The translations under genes and the position numbers were made by a program. From Citrobacter amalonaticus Y19 (GTDB lineage Bacteria; Pseudomonadota; Gammaproteobacteria; Enterobacterales; Enterobacteriaceae): 64,000 nt of DNA. The stretch's first letter is position 1. Every line of letters begins with the position of its first letter. Positions 1-8,862 of the stretch are shown piece after piece. The notes under the pieces were generated by a model. That model was not told where the DNA came from, did no database searches, and worked only from the letters and a program-made list of their open reading frames with translations. The stretch covers positions 2,232,001 to 2,296,000 of the forward strand of contig NZ_CP011132.1 of NCBI RefSeq assembly GCF_000981805.1, in the 5' to 3' direction.

Positions 1-294
1 TCGAGGACAAATTAGTGAAGCGGACGTTCATTCTGGTTAATCCTCCATTTTTCCTGCACTGTACAAATCAGCTTGTGTTGTTGATCAAGTCCGTGATTGG
101 AAGATCGCAGAAGGGAGAGATGCGGCGCAGGGTAACAGTAAGCAATTGGTTGTTCAAAAATTTATGTGATGAGCGTGTAGTTATGCTCATTTTGTTGACA
201 GTAAGCATGGTAAATTATTGCTTTTAATAACAAGATTATTATGATGAATTGATCTTTTTCAGGTTTACGTGTTTGTATAATCAGGATGTGATAT
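1..294. other. Upstream island DNA with no recognisable gene
   Basis: AT-rich stretch before the Gabija genes. A 70-residue open frame (15-227) runs through it but matches no family I know and has no convincing ribosome site. The stretch probably holds the promoter for gajA. A gene ending at the very left edge cannot be excluded, because only a few codons would be visible. Confidence 0.4.
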
Positions 295-2328
295 ATGCAG
301 CTTAAGAAAATTTTCATCTCCGGTTTTAAAAGCATTTCGAATGAAAATCCTCAAATCATTAACCTTGACCATGAATTAACTACATTTATCGGCCATAACG
401 GAACTGGAAAAAGTACGGCTATGGAAGCGCTAAATAAGCTCTTCTCGGTGGATCATTCACTACGTGGTATATCAATAAATGACTTCCATAATGCGGATGG
501 TGGGAACGATGAAAAGAGCAAAAGTTTAATAATAGAAGCCTGGTTTAGCTTCCCTAAACCAAATGAAGGAAAAATTTCGATCCCTCCTTTAATTGAACAC
601 CTCACCATTGATAAATCTGATGGGGTCATTCTTTTTAGGGTGCGATTAGAGAGTAAACTTTCCTTTGAAGCAAACCCGATGGGGGATATTGACGAAGACG
701 TCTGGGTGGTTAACACCAGTGACGACGTGGTTGAGGAGAGCAGTAAACAGAAGCTTTCCGCTGCAGTAAGAAACTCCATCCAGGTAAGTTATGTTCCAGC
801 CAATAGAGATCCCTTATTGCAATTGAAGTATTCATCAAAGGCGGTGCTTGGTCGTTTGCTAAAGGCGATTGAGTGGGTTGGAGGTAGTCAGGAAGTCATA
901 GAGGAGCAAGCGGCACAACTAAACGCATTAACGAAGAGCAATCCTGCAATGAATGAGATTGCGGTGGCGATTAACGCCAGTTGGGGTAATATCTACAAGG
1001 GGCGTTATTTGTCCCAAGCATCACTTAACTTTCCACTCGCTAATATCGATGAAATACTGAAACTGATTCAACTTCAGTTTAATCCTGATGAAACTGGCAA
1101 CACGGTAAATGTAGATCGATTAAGCGATGGACAAAAATCATTGGTCTATTTTTCTCTTATAAAGGCGATGTTTGATATTGATAAGAAGACCAGGGAGTTG
1201 ATTTCCTCTGGAGAAGCTTCTAATTTTAACCCTGAAAAAATGAGATTGCCGATTTTTAGTATGATATCCTTGGAAGAACCCGAAAACCACCTTTCGCCTC
1301 ATTACTTAGGCAGAATAATTAAGTTGGTGAAAGATTATAGTCGTAATGAATTGTGTCAGGTTATTATTTCTTCCCATTCTTCTTCCATTTTAAGCCGAAT
1401 AGAGCCTGAGCAAATACGTCATTTCAGACTGGATAAGGATTCAAAAAGCACGGTGGTGAATGCGTTAACGTTGCCGGAAAAAGAAGATGAGCTTTCTAAA
1501 TTCATTAAAGAAGCTGTAAAAGCGTATCCAGAGATCTATTTTTCTAAACTAGTGATATTTGGTGAGGGAGATAGCGAGGAAATCATAATACCTAAGGTAC
1601 TTGAGCTACACTCAACGGAAATTGATAGTCACTCCATCTCTGTTGTTCCTCTTGGCGGACGTCATGTGAATCACTTTTGGCGTCTGTTGAAGTCGTTGCA
1701 GGTCCCCTTTATTACTTTGCTGGATTTTGATATTGATAGAAATGGCGGTGGGTTTGGACGACTTAAATATGCCATTGAACAATTAGCTATGTTTAGTGAA
1801 AGTGGAAGCACCTATATCCATAAAGATATTGCTGGGCTTATACCGTCATGGGATGACGCACGGAACCCAATAGATTTCACCATTAAATATAACGACGGAG
1901 CGACAATAAATATTGTTAATGAATTAGAAAAGTGTAATATTTATTTTTCTTCTCCGATAGATATTGACTATGCCATGATTGAAGCTTTCCCTGACATTTT
2001 TTGTGAGAAAGATGAAGTTTATGGTGAAAGAGGCCCCCAAAATACCAAGAAACAAGAAGGTAAAGAAGAACAAGATGAGCTAATAAAAGCAGTATTGAAA
2101 AAAGGAAACTCCGGTATTCGTTACGGATTTTCAGCTGATTATCTAAAATATTTTCTGTGGTATCGCTATCGCTTTTTATCCAATAAAAGTAAACCTGCAT
2201 CACATATCAGAATGTTTTCTAAAATTGAAGAAAAGTATACGTCAGAAGAAATGAGAGCAAAATTGCCCTCAGAGCTAATTAGAGTTGCTGAAAAGACAGT
2301 GACATTATTGGCGGGGGTCATTGAATGA
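295..2328 (+). CDS. gajA: GajA-like OLD-family ATPase/TOPRIM endonuclease (Gabija)
   Basis: 677 aa. An N-terminal ABC-type ATPase shows Walker A GHNGTGKST (33-41), an SDGQKS signature near 277-282, Walker B with the LEEPENHL sequence (326-333) and a switch histidine near H361. A TOPRIM nuclease domain follows, with the EGDSE motif (424-428) and the acidic DFDID cluster (477-481). This order is that of OLD-family nucleases. The next gene is a UvrD-like helicase whose start overlaps this stop by 4 nt, the arrangement that defines Gabija. In studied Gabija systems GajA is a sequence-specific nicking endonuclease held inactive by nucleotides and released when phage growth depletes them. Key residues all look intact, so activity is plausible. 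Base composition is AT-rich compared with the cbi/pdu backbone, consistent with transfer. Confidence 0.9.
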   Translation: MQLKKIFISGFKSISNENPQIINLDHELTTFIGHNGTGKSTAMEALNKLFSVDHSLRGISINDFHNADGGNDEKSKSLIIEAWFSFPKPNEGKISIPPLIEHLTIDKSDGVILFRVRLESKLSFEANPMGDIDEDVWVVNTSDDVVEESSKQKLSAAVRNSIQVSYVPANRDPLLQLKYSSKAVLGRLLKAIEWVGGSQEVIEEQAAQLNALTKSNPAMNEIAVAINASWGNIYKGRYLSQASLNFPLANIDEILKLIQLQFNPDETGNTVNVDRLSDGQKSLVYFSLIKAMFDIDKKTRELISSGEASNFNPEKMRLPIFSMISLEEPENHLSPHYLGRIIKLVKDYSRNELCQVIISSHSSSILSRIEPEQIRHFRLDKDSKSTVVNALTLPEKEDELSKFIKEAVKAYPEIYFSKLVIFGEGDSEEIIIPKVLELHSTEIDSHSISVVPLGGRHVNHFWRLLKSLQVPFITLLDFDIDRNGGGFGRLKYAIEQLAMFSESGSTYIHKDIAGLIPSWDDARNPIDFTIKYNDGATINIVNELEKCNIYFSSPIDIDYAMIEAFPDIFCEKDEVYGERGPQNTKKQEGKEEQDELIKAVLKKGNSGIRYGFSADYLKYFLWYRYRFLSNKSKPASHIRMFSKIEEKYTSEEMRAKLPSELIRVAEKTVTLLAGVIE

Positions 2329-3989
2329 CCATACAATGGCAACCTTCAGAAGGAATTACACCAACACTGGAGTTAATGGATATTATTCTGTGTGATCAAT
2401 CCATTTCTGTACTTGCCGGTGCAGGAGCGGGTAAAACAGAACTTATAGCTCAAAAATCGAATTACTTGTTGCAGACAGGAAAGTGCATGTGGCCTAAACG
2501 CATATTATGCCTTTCTTATAAAAAAGAGGCGCAGGAAAATATTAAAGAGCGAGTAAATAAAAGATGCGGACAAAAAGGCGAGCGTTTTGATTCGTATACT
2601 TTCGATGCTTTTTGTAAGAGCATTGTTGACCGTTTTAAGGATATTTTACCTGAGCATAAAAGGCCTTTAAATAGTTATGACCTAGTGTTCAACGCCAAGG
2701 CCAGTAATGGTAAGGATAAGTTATCTTTTGATTTAATCAGAAATCTGGCTGTAGAGATTTTAAAAAATAGAGCAGATATTGTTGATCTTTTTTCTTTTAC
2801 CTATCCACATGTTTTTATTGACGAGTTTCAAGATACACGTTCTGATCAGTATGAGTTGATTAAAATTCTTTTTAAAGATAGAGGAACACAATTGCTAGCT
2901 GTGGGCGATATCAACCAGAGCATCATGTTATGGGCTGGCGCCAGAAAAACAGTGTTTGAAGACTATGAAAGAGAATTTAACACTACCAGGAAACTACTGG
3001 TGCAAAATTTTAGAGCCAGTGATGAAATTCAGGAAGTATTGAGATGTTTTATTCACTTTGTGCAAAATGATGCCAATTTTTCTCCAATAACAAAGAATGT
3101 CGATAATTGCACTATCCATTGTTATGATGATGAGATTTCTGAGGCTGATGGCATTGCTGATAAAATAGAAAATTTTATAGCTTCCGGCATTAAAGAAAAA
3201 GAGATATGTGTGCTAGCTAAACAGCAGTCAGAACAATATACGGAAAAACTCCGAGATAAGTTAACGACGAAAGGGATTAGAAATCTTGATATGTCAGAAC
3301 TGCAAGACTTCTTAAAAGAGCCATTAGGGCGAATATTTGCCGCTCTGTTCAAGGTTTATACATCACGATCATCATCAAGCTATACAGAGCTCTGCGATTT
3401 ATACCTTAATTTACATAGAGTTACCCGTGGCGATGAAAAAGAAGACTCGTTGATTAAAGGGCTGTCGGATAAAATAGCGGCAAATAGAGAAATGTTGGGT
3501 GACTCGCCCAACCCTGATTTATTAATATCCTATATTAAAGATATTATAAGTTTTTTTGGGTTAAAAAAAATGATGGGGCGATGGAATCAATACAAGTCCA
3601 CTCATTATTGGAGTCAGGTCTGGCTCAGTCTTGAACGACACTTGCGCAACACAATAGGCGCAACGCACTCTCTTAACGAAGCTGCACTGATGTTTCAGGC
3701 AGAAAATTCCGTACAAGTTATGAATGTGCATAAATGCAAGGGGTTAGAATATAAGGTGGTTATTTTTCTTGGTTTAGAGGATCAGGCCTTCTGGAACTAT
3801 AATAAAGAAAAATTTGAAAATGACTGCGTTTTCTATGTCGCGTTATCCAGAGCGAAGGAGAAAATATTAGTCACGACAGCTAAACATAGAGAACACAGAA
3901 TAAATAATGGATATGACAATAGAAAATCTAACTATCAGATGGTTATGCCGGTATATTCATTTTTGATAGATCATTGCAAGTTCAAATGA
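2325..3989 (+). CDS. gajB: GajB-like UvrD/Rep superfamily 1 helicase (Gabija)
   Basis: 554 aa. Walker A AGAGAGKT is at 31-38, the Walker B region reads DEFQDT (166-171), and C-terminal SF1 motifs are visible (a VHKCKGLEY block, then FYVALSRAKE). It lacks the long accessory domains of housekeeping UvrD, which matches the compact GajB helicases. The start ATG overlaps the gajA stop by 4 nt, implying translational coupling and a two-gene operon. In Gabija, GajB binds GajA and is thought to sense DNA ends or ssDNA and hydrolyse nucleotides. No terminator is obvious after the stop. The pairing with an OLD nuclease makes the Gabija call strong. Confidence 0.9.
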   Translation: MTIQWQPSEGITPTLELMDIILCDQSISVLAGAGAGKTELIAQKSNYLLQTGKCMWPKRILCLSYKKEAQENIKERVNKRCGQKGERFDSYTFDAFCKSIVDRFKDILPEHKRPLNSYDLVFNAKASNGKDKLSFDLIRNLAVEILKNRADIVDLFSFTYPHVFIDEFQDTRSDQYELIKILFKDRGTQLLAVGDINQSIMLWAGARKTVFEDYEREFNTTRKLLVQNFRASDEIQEVLRCFIHFVQNDANFSPITKNVDNCTIHCYDDEISEADGIADKIENFIASGIKEKEICVLAKQQSEQYTEKLRDKLTTKGIRNLDMSELQDFLKEPLGRIFAALFKVYTSRSSSSYTELCDLYLNLHRVTRGDEKEDSLIKGLSDKIAANREMLGDSPNPDLLISYIKDIISFFGLKKMMGRWNQYKSTHYWSQVWLSLERHLRNTIGATHSLNEAALMFQAENSVQVMNVHKCKGLEYKVVIFLGLEDQAFWNYNKEKFENDCVFYVALSRAKEKILVTTAKHREHRINNGYDNRKSNYQMVMPVYSFLIDHCKFK

Positions 3990-4329
3990 ATGTATAGCAG
4001 TGGTGTCTTGCACAATAAAATTTTCACCAGATTGCAGGAGCAGTCTAGAAATTCGTTCAAGTCGACGCCGCTTCGTGGCGTGATAAATTTAAGTTTTAAC
4101 GTCAACTGCTCGCTCGTTGCCGGCTGTCATGCTGAATCGTGTGGTCAGATTAAGTCTGAGCCAACACATCTCGGGCTCTTTGCCGCCCGCCCCCGCAGCC
4201 TGCGAATTTCTCCTGACACACTGTGCCACGAAAAATTCGCAGGGAGGTTATACCTTTAACGCCATCGCGACCCTGCCCACAGAAATATATAGTCAAAGCC
4301 GCATTCCTTTGCGGCTTATTACCCTGCCC
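3990..4329. other. Intergenic gap between gajB and ardC-like gene
   Basis: The two neighbours converge here. The only structure I see is a short GCCGC/GCGGC hairpin near 4301-4317 that could act as a weak terminator for the minus-strand ardC-like gene. The open frames in the stretch (3990-4259, 4117-4365) have no family features. Confidence 0.4.
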
Positions 4330-5274
4330 TCAAGCTTTACCCATCAAATAACGATGCGCTTTTGACGCCGCACTAGCGGCTTTGAAAATATATCGTTTGT
4401 CATTCTTCAGTGCTTTCAGCCAGGAAGCAATATAGCTTTCGTGATGGACCTCTCCGACAACCCCCAGATCCGCCATCATGAACGCGCTTCCCAGTTCGGC
4501 GATCAGCTCCTCAAAAGCATAATCCTCACTGCCAAATTTCCCTTTCATCTCACGATTCAGGCGGCCTTTACCACCACTCCAATGCATCAGTTCATGCAGC
4601 CCGGTGGCGTAGAAATTGGCAGCATCAGAGAAAAGGTAACGCTCTGGCAGCCAGACTTCATCAGTTGATGGTCGGAAGAAGGCGTTTTGTCCTTTCTCAA
4701 TGATCTTTGCGCCACTACTCTGGAAAAGATTTTCAACCTGCGGCAACGGCTCAAACTTCTCAGCATGACTAACTGTCTCAGCAACCAGTGGCAGACCGTC
4801 GATCTGCTCAACGTTAAAAACGACGAATGTTTTCAGCATCGGAATATAGTCGATTTCCCCAGCATCGTTTTCCTTCTCCAGAGTGGAATAGAAAATAGCG
4901 GTTGTGCCATGCTCCCCCTTGCGCACCTGCCCGCCTTCCGCTTGCGCCTGTTTGTAAGTCATCCAGCGTGAATCGCAGAATCCCTGTTCTGACGCACTGC
5001 TCCATAGCAGCATAATATTCATCCCGCTGTAAGTAGCGCCAGTCGCATAGTTTGAAGGTAATCCTGACATGCCCGGGACTCTCTGCCACGGACAGGACCA
5101 AGGCTTAATGCCTGCTTCAAGTGCAGAAATGATGCTATCCGTTACGATCTGATTAATATCGGTTTTGGATTTAGAAAATTTCGTTTTTGAGGAGCCAGAC
5201 TGCTCCAGCGGGGATACGCTGGTCGCCGCTGCGGTGTTAGGGGTGCTAGTCTGGGTATGCAGGGAAATCATCAT
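4330..5274 (-). CDS. ArdC-family antirestriction / ssDNA-binding zincin protein
   Basis: About 314 aa from the ATG at 5274, chosen because GGAG lies just upstream; an open frame continues to 5466 but looks non-coding. The N-terminal half (about 38-180) has the ArdC/DUF1738 look (IKPWSCPWQ, GMNIMLLW, VRKGEHGTTAIFY), and the C-terminal half carries a zincin-type HELMH motif at H227-H231 followed by a conserved acidic region (EELIAELGSAF). ArdC proteins of conjugative plasmids bind ssDNA and protect incoming DNA from restriction endonucleases. Its presence among radC and higA remnants suggests a module captured from a plasmid or conjugative element. The gene itself appears intact. Confidence 0.8.
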   Translation of the reverse strand: MMISLHTQTSTPNTAAATSVSPLEQSGSSKTKFSKSKTDINQIVTDSIISALEAGIKPWSCPWQRVPGMSGLPSNYATGATYSGMNIMLLWSSASEQGFCDSRWMTYKQAQAEGGQVRKGEHGTTAIFYSTLEKENDAGEIDYIPMLKTFVVFNVEQIDGLPLVAETVSHAEKFEPLPQVENLFQSSGAKIIEKGQNAFFRPSTDEVWLPERYLFSDAANFYATGLHELMHWSGGKGRLNREMKGKFGSEDYAFEELIAELGSAFMMADLGVVGEVHHESYIASWLKALKNDKRYIFKAASAASKAHRYLMGKA

Positions 5275-5499
5275 GGTTTTTCTCCGTCTGTGGTGTGATT
5301 TTCGTCTTCGTATCGCCTGACGGTTCGCTTTCCCGGCATCGTTCTGGCCAGCAAGGGCGCAGAATGCGTGCCATTTACCCTTGCGGGACGGGTTATGTTG
5401 GGAAACGATTAACCGGAAGCTGATACAGGAAGAAGAATCACGCGGGAGAAAAAACTGCCTCTGCATAGTCGGGCGTAGCGCCCCTTGGTTCGCAGCGGT

Positions 5500-5697
5500 G
5501 AAATGGTTTGGGGTTTACACTACAGCGGTGATACTTGCAAATAACCATCCGAGTGGTATCCCTGAGCCCAATGATGTTGACAAGGTGATGAGGGTGCGGA
5601 TTAAAAAAGGATTGGCAATGGTTGACATGCGTACATTGGCTCACTTTACTTCGGCGGTGAGCCCACGGTGTCCTTTGCCGAATGGGGGTTGTTTTGA
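5500..5697 (+). pseudogene. radC-like (YeeS/YkfG-type JAB domain) C-terminal remnant
   Basis: The frame from about 5508 encodes GVYTTAVILANNHPSG, the JAB/RadC metal-binding block, followed by a degraded stretch. The conserved C-terminal signature appears as EPTVSFAEWGLF and a stop at 5695-5697, but one nucleotide out of frame with the first part. The N-terminal half is missing. This is a frameshifted, truncated relative of the small RadC-like proteins found in enterobacterial islands. No function is expected. Confidence 0.75.
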
Positions 5698-5895
5698 TCG
5701 AAGAGAGCTTCGGCCCCCTTTTTGCTGTGATCTATGTTAAACTCTCCGTGGCAGCATGTTCCTTACTTTTTGTAATAACGACTGTATGCGCTGCTCACTT
5801 TTATTGTTTATGATTATACTCATTTTATGTACGATTGACGTACATCCTCAAAACCCTTACCGTTGGGTAATAGCCTGTCTATTTTGTGGCGTAAT

Positions 5896-6183
5896 ATGAC
5901 CGCAACAGCCCATCCCCTAGGTGAAGCTATCACACAATGGCATGAGGCTGGTGGTGTGTTAACGACTGAGCTAGCGCCCCAACTTGGCTCCCCAGCCAAT
6001 GGATCACCCAGATCATCAACGGCAAACGCAGTATTACCAGCGACTCAGCACTACGGCTTGCTCATTGGTTCAGCGATTACTCGCGGTTCTGGATGCACTT
6101 GGTAGGCACTGTACGATTTGGAGCTTGTCGAAGCTGAATCAGGAATGGCTATCAGATCGCTCCCTACTGGCCCAATTGTTTAA
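5896..6183 (+). pseudogene. higA-like antitoxin (XRE family) remnant with two frameshifts
   Basis: Three successive frames give a readable HigA-type antitoxin. MTATAHPLGEAITQWHE starts at 5896; then, shifted by one base, WITQIINGKRSITSDSALRL and AHWFSDYSRFWMHL; then, shifted again, YDLELVEAESGMAIRSL ending at a TAA (6181-6183). The helix-turn-helix and the FWMHLxxxYDLE tail are typical of HigA antitoxins. No intact higB toxin gene is visible nearby. It is a decayed toxin-antitoxin remnant just upstream of the ABC-3C operon. Confidence 0.75.
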
Positions 6184-6290
6184 TGTTGTAAGATTAACCA
6201 GTATATGAAGCCTTGATAGGGAAGCTTGATGACAGAAGGGAATAAATCCTTTGCTTACATTGATGAGTGTATTTGGAGGGGAAGTAGCGC

Positions 6291-7286
6291 ATGACTGATG
6301 CACCCTCAGACATCATATTCCACTACCCACCGGAGCTGTTCAACCTCCTAGTGGATGTTGTGCCGTTGCTCAATCGCTCTAAGCAGGATGTGCTGGTTTT
6401 CTTCCGGGGCGCTGGAGTTCCTGACAACATAACTTCTGACATTGCAGTTCACTTGAGGGCAGCACCAAAGGATGTTAACAAGTACCAGATGGTCCGCACG
6501 GTGCTTGAACGCCTCAACGCGAAGGGGGAACACACTCTCCGTGAGCGGCGCGAGGTGCTGCGGCGCGTGGTGGACTTTGCGAACTTTGATTCGTGCTGGC
6601 CCGCTGACCAACTTAAGGCTAAGGGTCTTGTCGCCAGTATCCGCGAAGTCGTCAACCAAAAAGACGCTTTCACGCGTATGAACAATGCCCGCGAAGAGGA
6701 ACGGAAAATCCGCCTCGCTGAGTCACAGCGGATCGCAGCAGAAAAACGTGATCGTATCGACAGAATCGAGAATGCCAAGCAGGGTTTATATACATTGTTT
6801 GGCACTACTACGACTGCACAGGAACGCGGAAAATTGCTGGAAACGGCTCTCAATAATCTTTTTCAAGCCTACGGTGTTCTCATTCATAAATCCTTTCATT
6901 TGGTTGGTGATGCTGGCGAAGGCATCGTCGAGCAAATTGATGGGATCATTGAACTCGGTGGTGTTCTGTATTTCGTTGAAATGAAGTGGTATCGCAATCC
7001 AGTGGGTAAGCCTGAGATTTCAGAGCATCTTGTTCGCCTCATGTCGCGTGCCGAGGTCCGAGGGATCTTCATTTCTGCCAGTGACTACACAGAACCAGCC
7101 ATTCATACGGTACGTGAATTTCTGCAACACAAAGTTTTAGTTCTCTCGACGCTTCATGAGATCGTCCGTCTGCTTGAGCAACAAGGCGACCTCTCGGAGT
7201 TCTTCGCAAAGAAAGTCCAGGCTGCTCAGATACACAAAAACCCGTACTTCTGCCCACTTGATAACCAAGGACAAGGTGCGTTATGA
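6291..7286 (+). CDS. Mrr-like restriction endonuclease, first gene of ABC-3C-type operon
   Basis: 331 aa with a strong GGAGGGG ribosome site. The N-terminal part (to about residue 110) is an uncharacterised helical region. A charged, probably coiled-coil stretch (about 125-165) leads to a C-terminal PD-(D/E)XK domain of Mrr_cat type, with the first aspartate in EQIDG (D217) and the catalytic pair in EMKWY (E230, K232). The tail (SEHLVRLMSRAEVRGIFIS, then a hydrophobic strand-helix unit) fits the family. The stop overlaps the next start (ATGA), so the four genes 6291-10739 form one translationally coupled unit. The classic ABC-3C layout has three genes, so this is an extra nuclease. Target unknown. 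Confidence 0.75.
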   Translation: MTDAPSDIIFHYPPELFNLLVDVVPLLNRSKQDVLVFFRGAGVPDNITSDIAVHLRAAPKDVNKYQMVRTVLERLNAKGEHTLRERREVLRRVVDFANFDSCWPADQLKAKGLVASIREVVNQKDAFTRMNNAREEERKIRLAESQRIAAEKRDRIDRIENAKQGLYTLFGTTTTAQERGKLLETALNNLFQAYGVLIHKSFHLVGDAGEGIVEQIDGIIELGGVLYFVEMKWYRNPVGKPEISEHLVRLMSRAEVRGIFISASDYTEPAIHTVREFLQHKVLVLSTLHEIVRLLEQQGDLSEFFAKKVQAAQIHKNPYFCPLDNQGQGAL

Positions 7287-8371
7287 CGGCGAGTTGGATG
7301 GACATCAATAAGCCGCCGAGCCCAGCAACCGCTGTTACGGCAGCTCAAGTGGCGAACGGCCCCATCATGCCGCCGCAGCAAAGGCTGCTGACCTACTCAC
7401 CAGACGAGTGGGAGGGATTCGTCGAGGAATGGGCTTATTACTGCCTCACGACGAAGTATGAACACGTCCTGCGTTTCTCTGGTGCTGGCGATATGGGTAT
7501 TGATGTCGCCGGGTTCGTTGGCAATGAACGCCTTCAGGGTGTGTGGGACAACTTCCAATGCAAGCACTACGGTAATGCCATCAGGCCTAGTGATGTTTGG
7601 GTTGAGTTCGGCAAGATCATCTGGTACTCGTACAAAGGTGAATACACGGTCCCTCGTCGCTACTACTTTGTTTCGCCACGAGGTGCTGGTACGTCGCTTA
7701 GCCGCCTATTGTCTAATGGCACGAAGTTGCGTGAGGAATTGTTAGCTAACTGGGATAAGCATGTGAAAGATGCAATCACTAGCACACAGGAAGTGTTGCT
7801 CGACGCGAAGCTCCGTGCCTATGTAGACTCATTCGATTTTACCATCTTCGACGCCAAGACTGCGCTTCAGCTTGTTGACGATCACAGAGCCACGCCGGTT
7901 CACACAGCGCGCTTTGGTGGTGGACTACCAACGCGGCCTGCATCTGAAAAGCCGCCCCAAGAAGTTGCAGCCACCGAGAGTCGCTATGTGACGCAGTTGT
8001 TCGGCGCATACAGCGAGCACACAGGAACAATAGTGACTGACCCTTCGGCCTTGTCCGTGACCAAACTCAAGGATCATTTCCGCCGCCAGCGCGAGGCGTT
8101 CTACGAGGCTGAGTCACTGCGCGTCTTCGCACGTGATAGTGTCCCGCCTGGCACGTTCGAAGCTTTGCTGGATGACATTCATGATGGCGTTATTGATACA
8201 CATGACGGGAACCATGCTGACGGCTACGAAAAAGTCTGCGCTGTCACCAAGGCTGCCCGCGACATGCAGATTACGGCAAACGCCCTCATCATTTGTACGA
8301 ACCCCAAGGATAGAGATGGAATCTGCCACCAACTTGTGAATGAGGAGCGCCTTCGGTGGACAAGATCATGA
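7283..8371 (+). CDS. ABC-3C effector component: N-terminal PD-(D/E)XK nuclease plus C-terminal domain
   Basis: 362 aa. The N-terminal half reads as a restriction-like fold: GAGDMGIDVAGF with D74, followed by NFQCKHY with Q92-C-K94, the D...QxK variant common in this superfamily. The C-terminal half (about 230-362) has no catalytic motif I recognise and matches the expected place of the ABC-3C C-terminal domain, thought to connect the effector to the ATPase. Overlaps both neighbours by an ATGA junction. Inference: the ATPase senses an invader-related DNA structure and licenses this nuclease. Alternative reading: a stand-alone Mrr-like enzyme. Confidence 0.65.
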   Translation: MTASWMDINKPPSPATAVTAAQVANGPIMPPQQRLLTYSPDEWEGFVEEWAYYCLTTKYEHVLRFSGAGDMGIDVAGFVGNERLQGVWDNFQCKHYGNAIRPSDVWVEFGKIIWYSYKGEYTVPRRYYFVSPRGAGTSLSRLLSNGTKLREELLANWDKHVKDAITSTQEVLLDAKLRAYVDSFDFTIFDAKTALQLVDDHRATPVHTARFGGGLPTRPASEKPPQEVAATESRYVTQLFGAYSEHTGTIVTDPSALSVTKLKDHFRRQREAFYEAESLRVFARDSVPPGTFEALLDDIHDGVIDTHDGNHADGYEKVCAVTKAARDMQITANALIICTNPKDRDGICHQLVNEERLRWTRS

Positions 8372-8862
8372 GCCAAGAACATAAGCCAATTACCTTCAAT
8401 AGCCCACTTGAAGCTGGTATCCGTGCGGTCTCGATTCTGGGTGCTGCCTATCCGCAAACCTACGACCTCCAGCGGCTTGTGGCCCTTGACTACCTTCTTG
8501 TTCATACAGGCGATATTGGCGGACCAGACAATTTGCACCCACCGACGCCAATGCGCTCTGCTGAATTGCTCGTGCGCCGCAAGTTGGTTGAGCAATCACT
8601 GCTTCTGATGATGACCCGTGACCTCGTTGAGCGCGAAGTCACATCCGAGGGGATCAAGTACAGCGCGGGCGAAAATGCTGCACCGTTCCTGTCATCAGTA
8701 TCTTCCAACTATCTGCTGTCCCTGAAGGTTCGCGCTGTATGGCTTGTCGAAACCATTGGTGATCTGACTGATGAACAGTTCAAAGGCATGATGCGCCGTT
8801 TCTTCGATAAATGGGTCGAACAGTTTCAGAGCATTGAACAAAGCTTGGGGGGTGAGGCATGA
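8368..8862 (+). CDS. ABC-3C middle component (MC2-like)
   Basis: About 164 aa from the ATG at 8368; a GTG at 8356 would add four residues, but the ATG forms the same ATGA overlap seen at the other junctions. Features include LEAGIRAVSILGAAYP, DLQRLVALDYLLVHTGD, a proline-rich LHPPTPMRS turn, ELLVRRKLVEQSL and a helical C-terminus. This is the pattern I associate with the small middle component of ABC-three-component systems, probably type MC2, though the subtype number is from memory. It has no enzymatic motif and is expected to act as an adaptor between effector and ATPase. Confidence 0.65.
   Translation: MSQEHKPITFNSPLEAGIRAVSILGAAYPQTYDLQRLVALDYLLVHTGDIGGPDNLHPPTPMRSAELLVRRKLVEQSLLLMMTRDLVEREVTSEGIKYSAGENAAPFLSSVSSNYLLSLKVRAVWLVETIGDLTDEQFKGMMRRFFDKWVEQFQSIEQSLGGEA

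Noticed and set aside
5381..5740. 119-residue ORF as a real gene
   Set aside because: Only the central part is RadC-like and its conserved end is in another frame; treated as a pseudogene.
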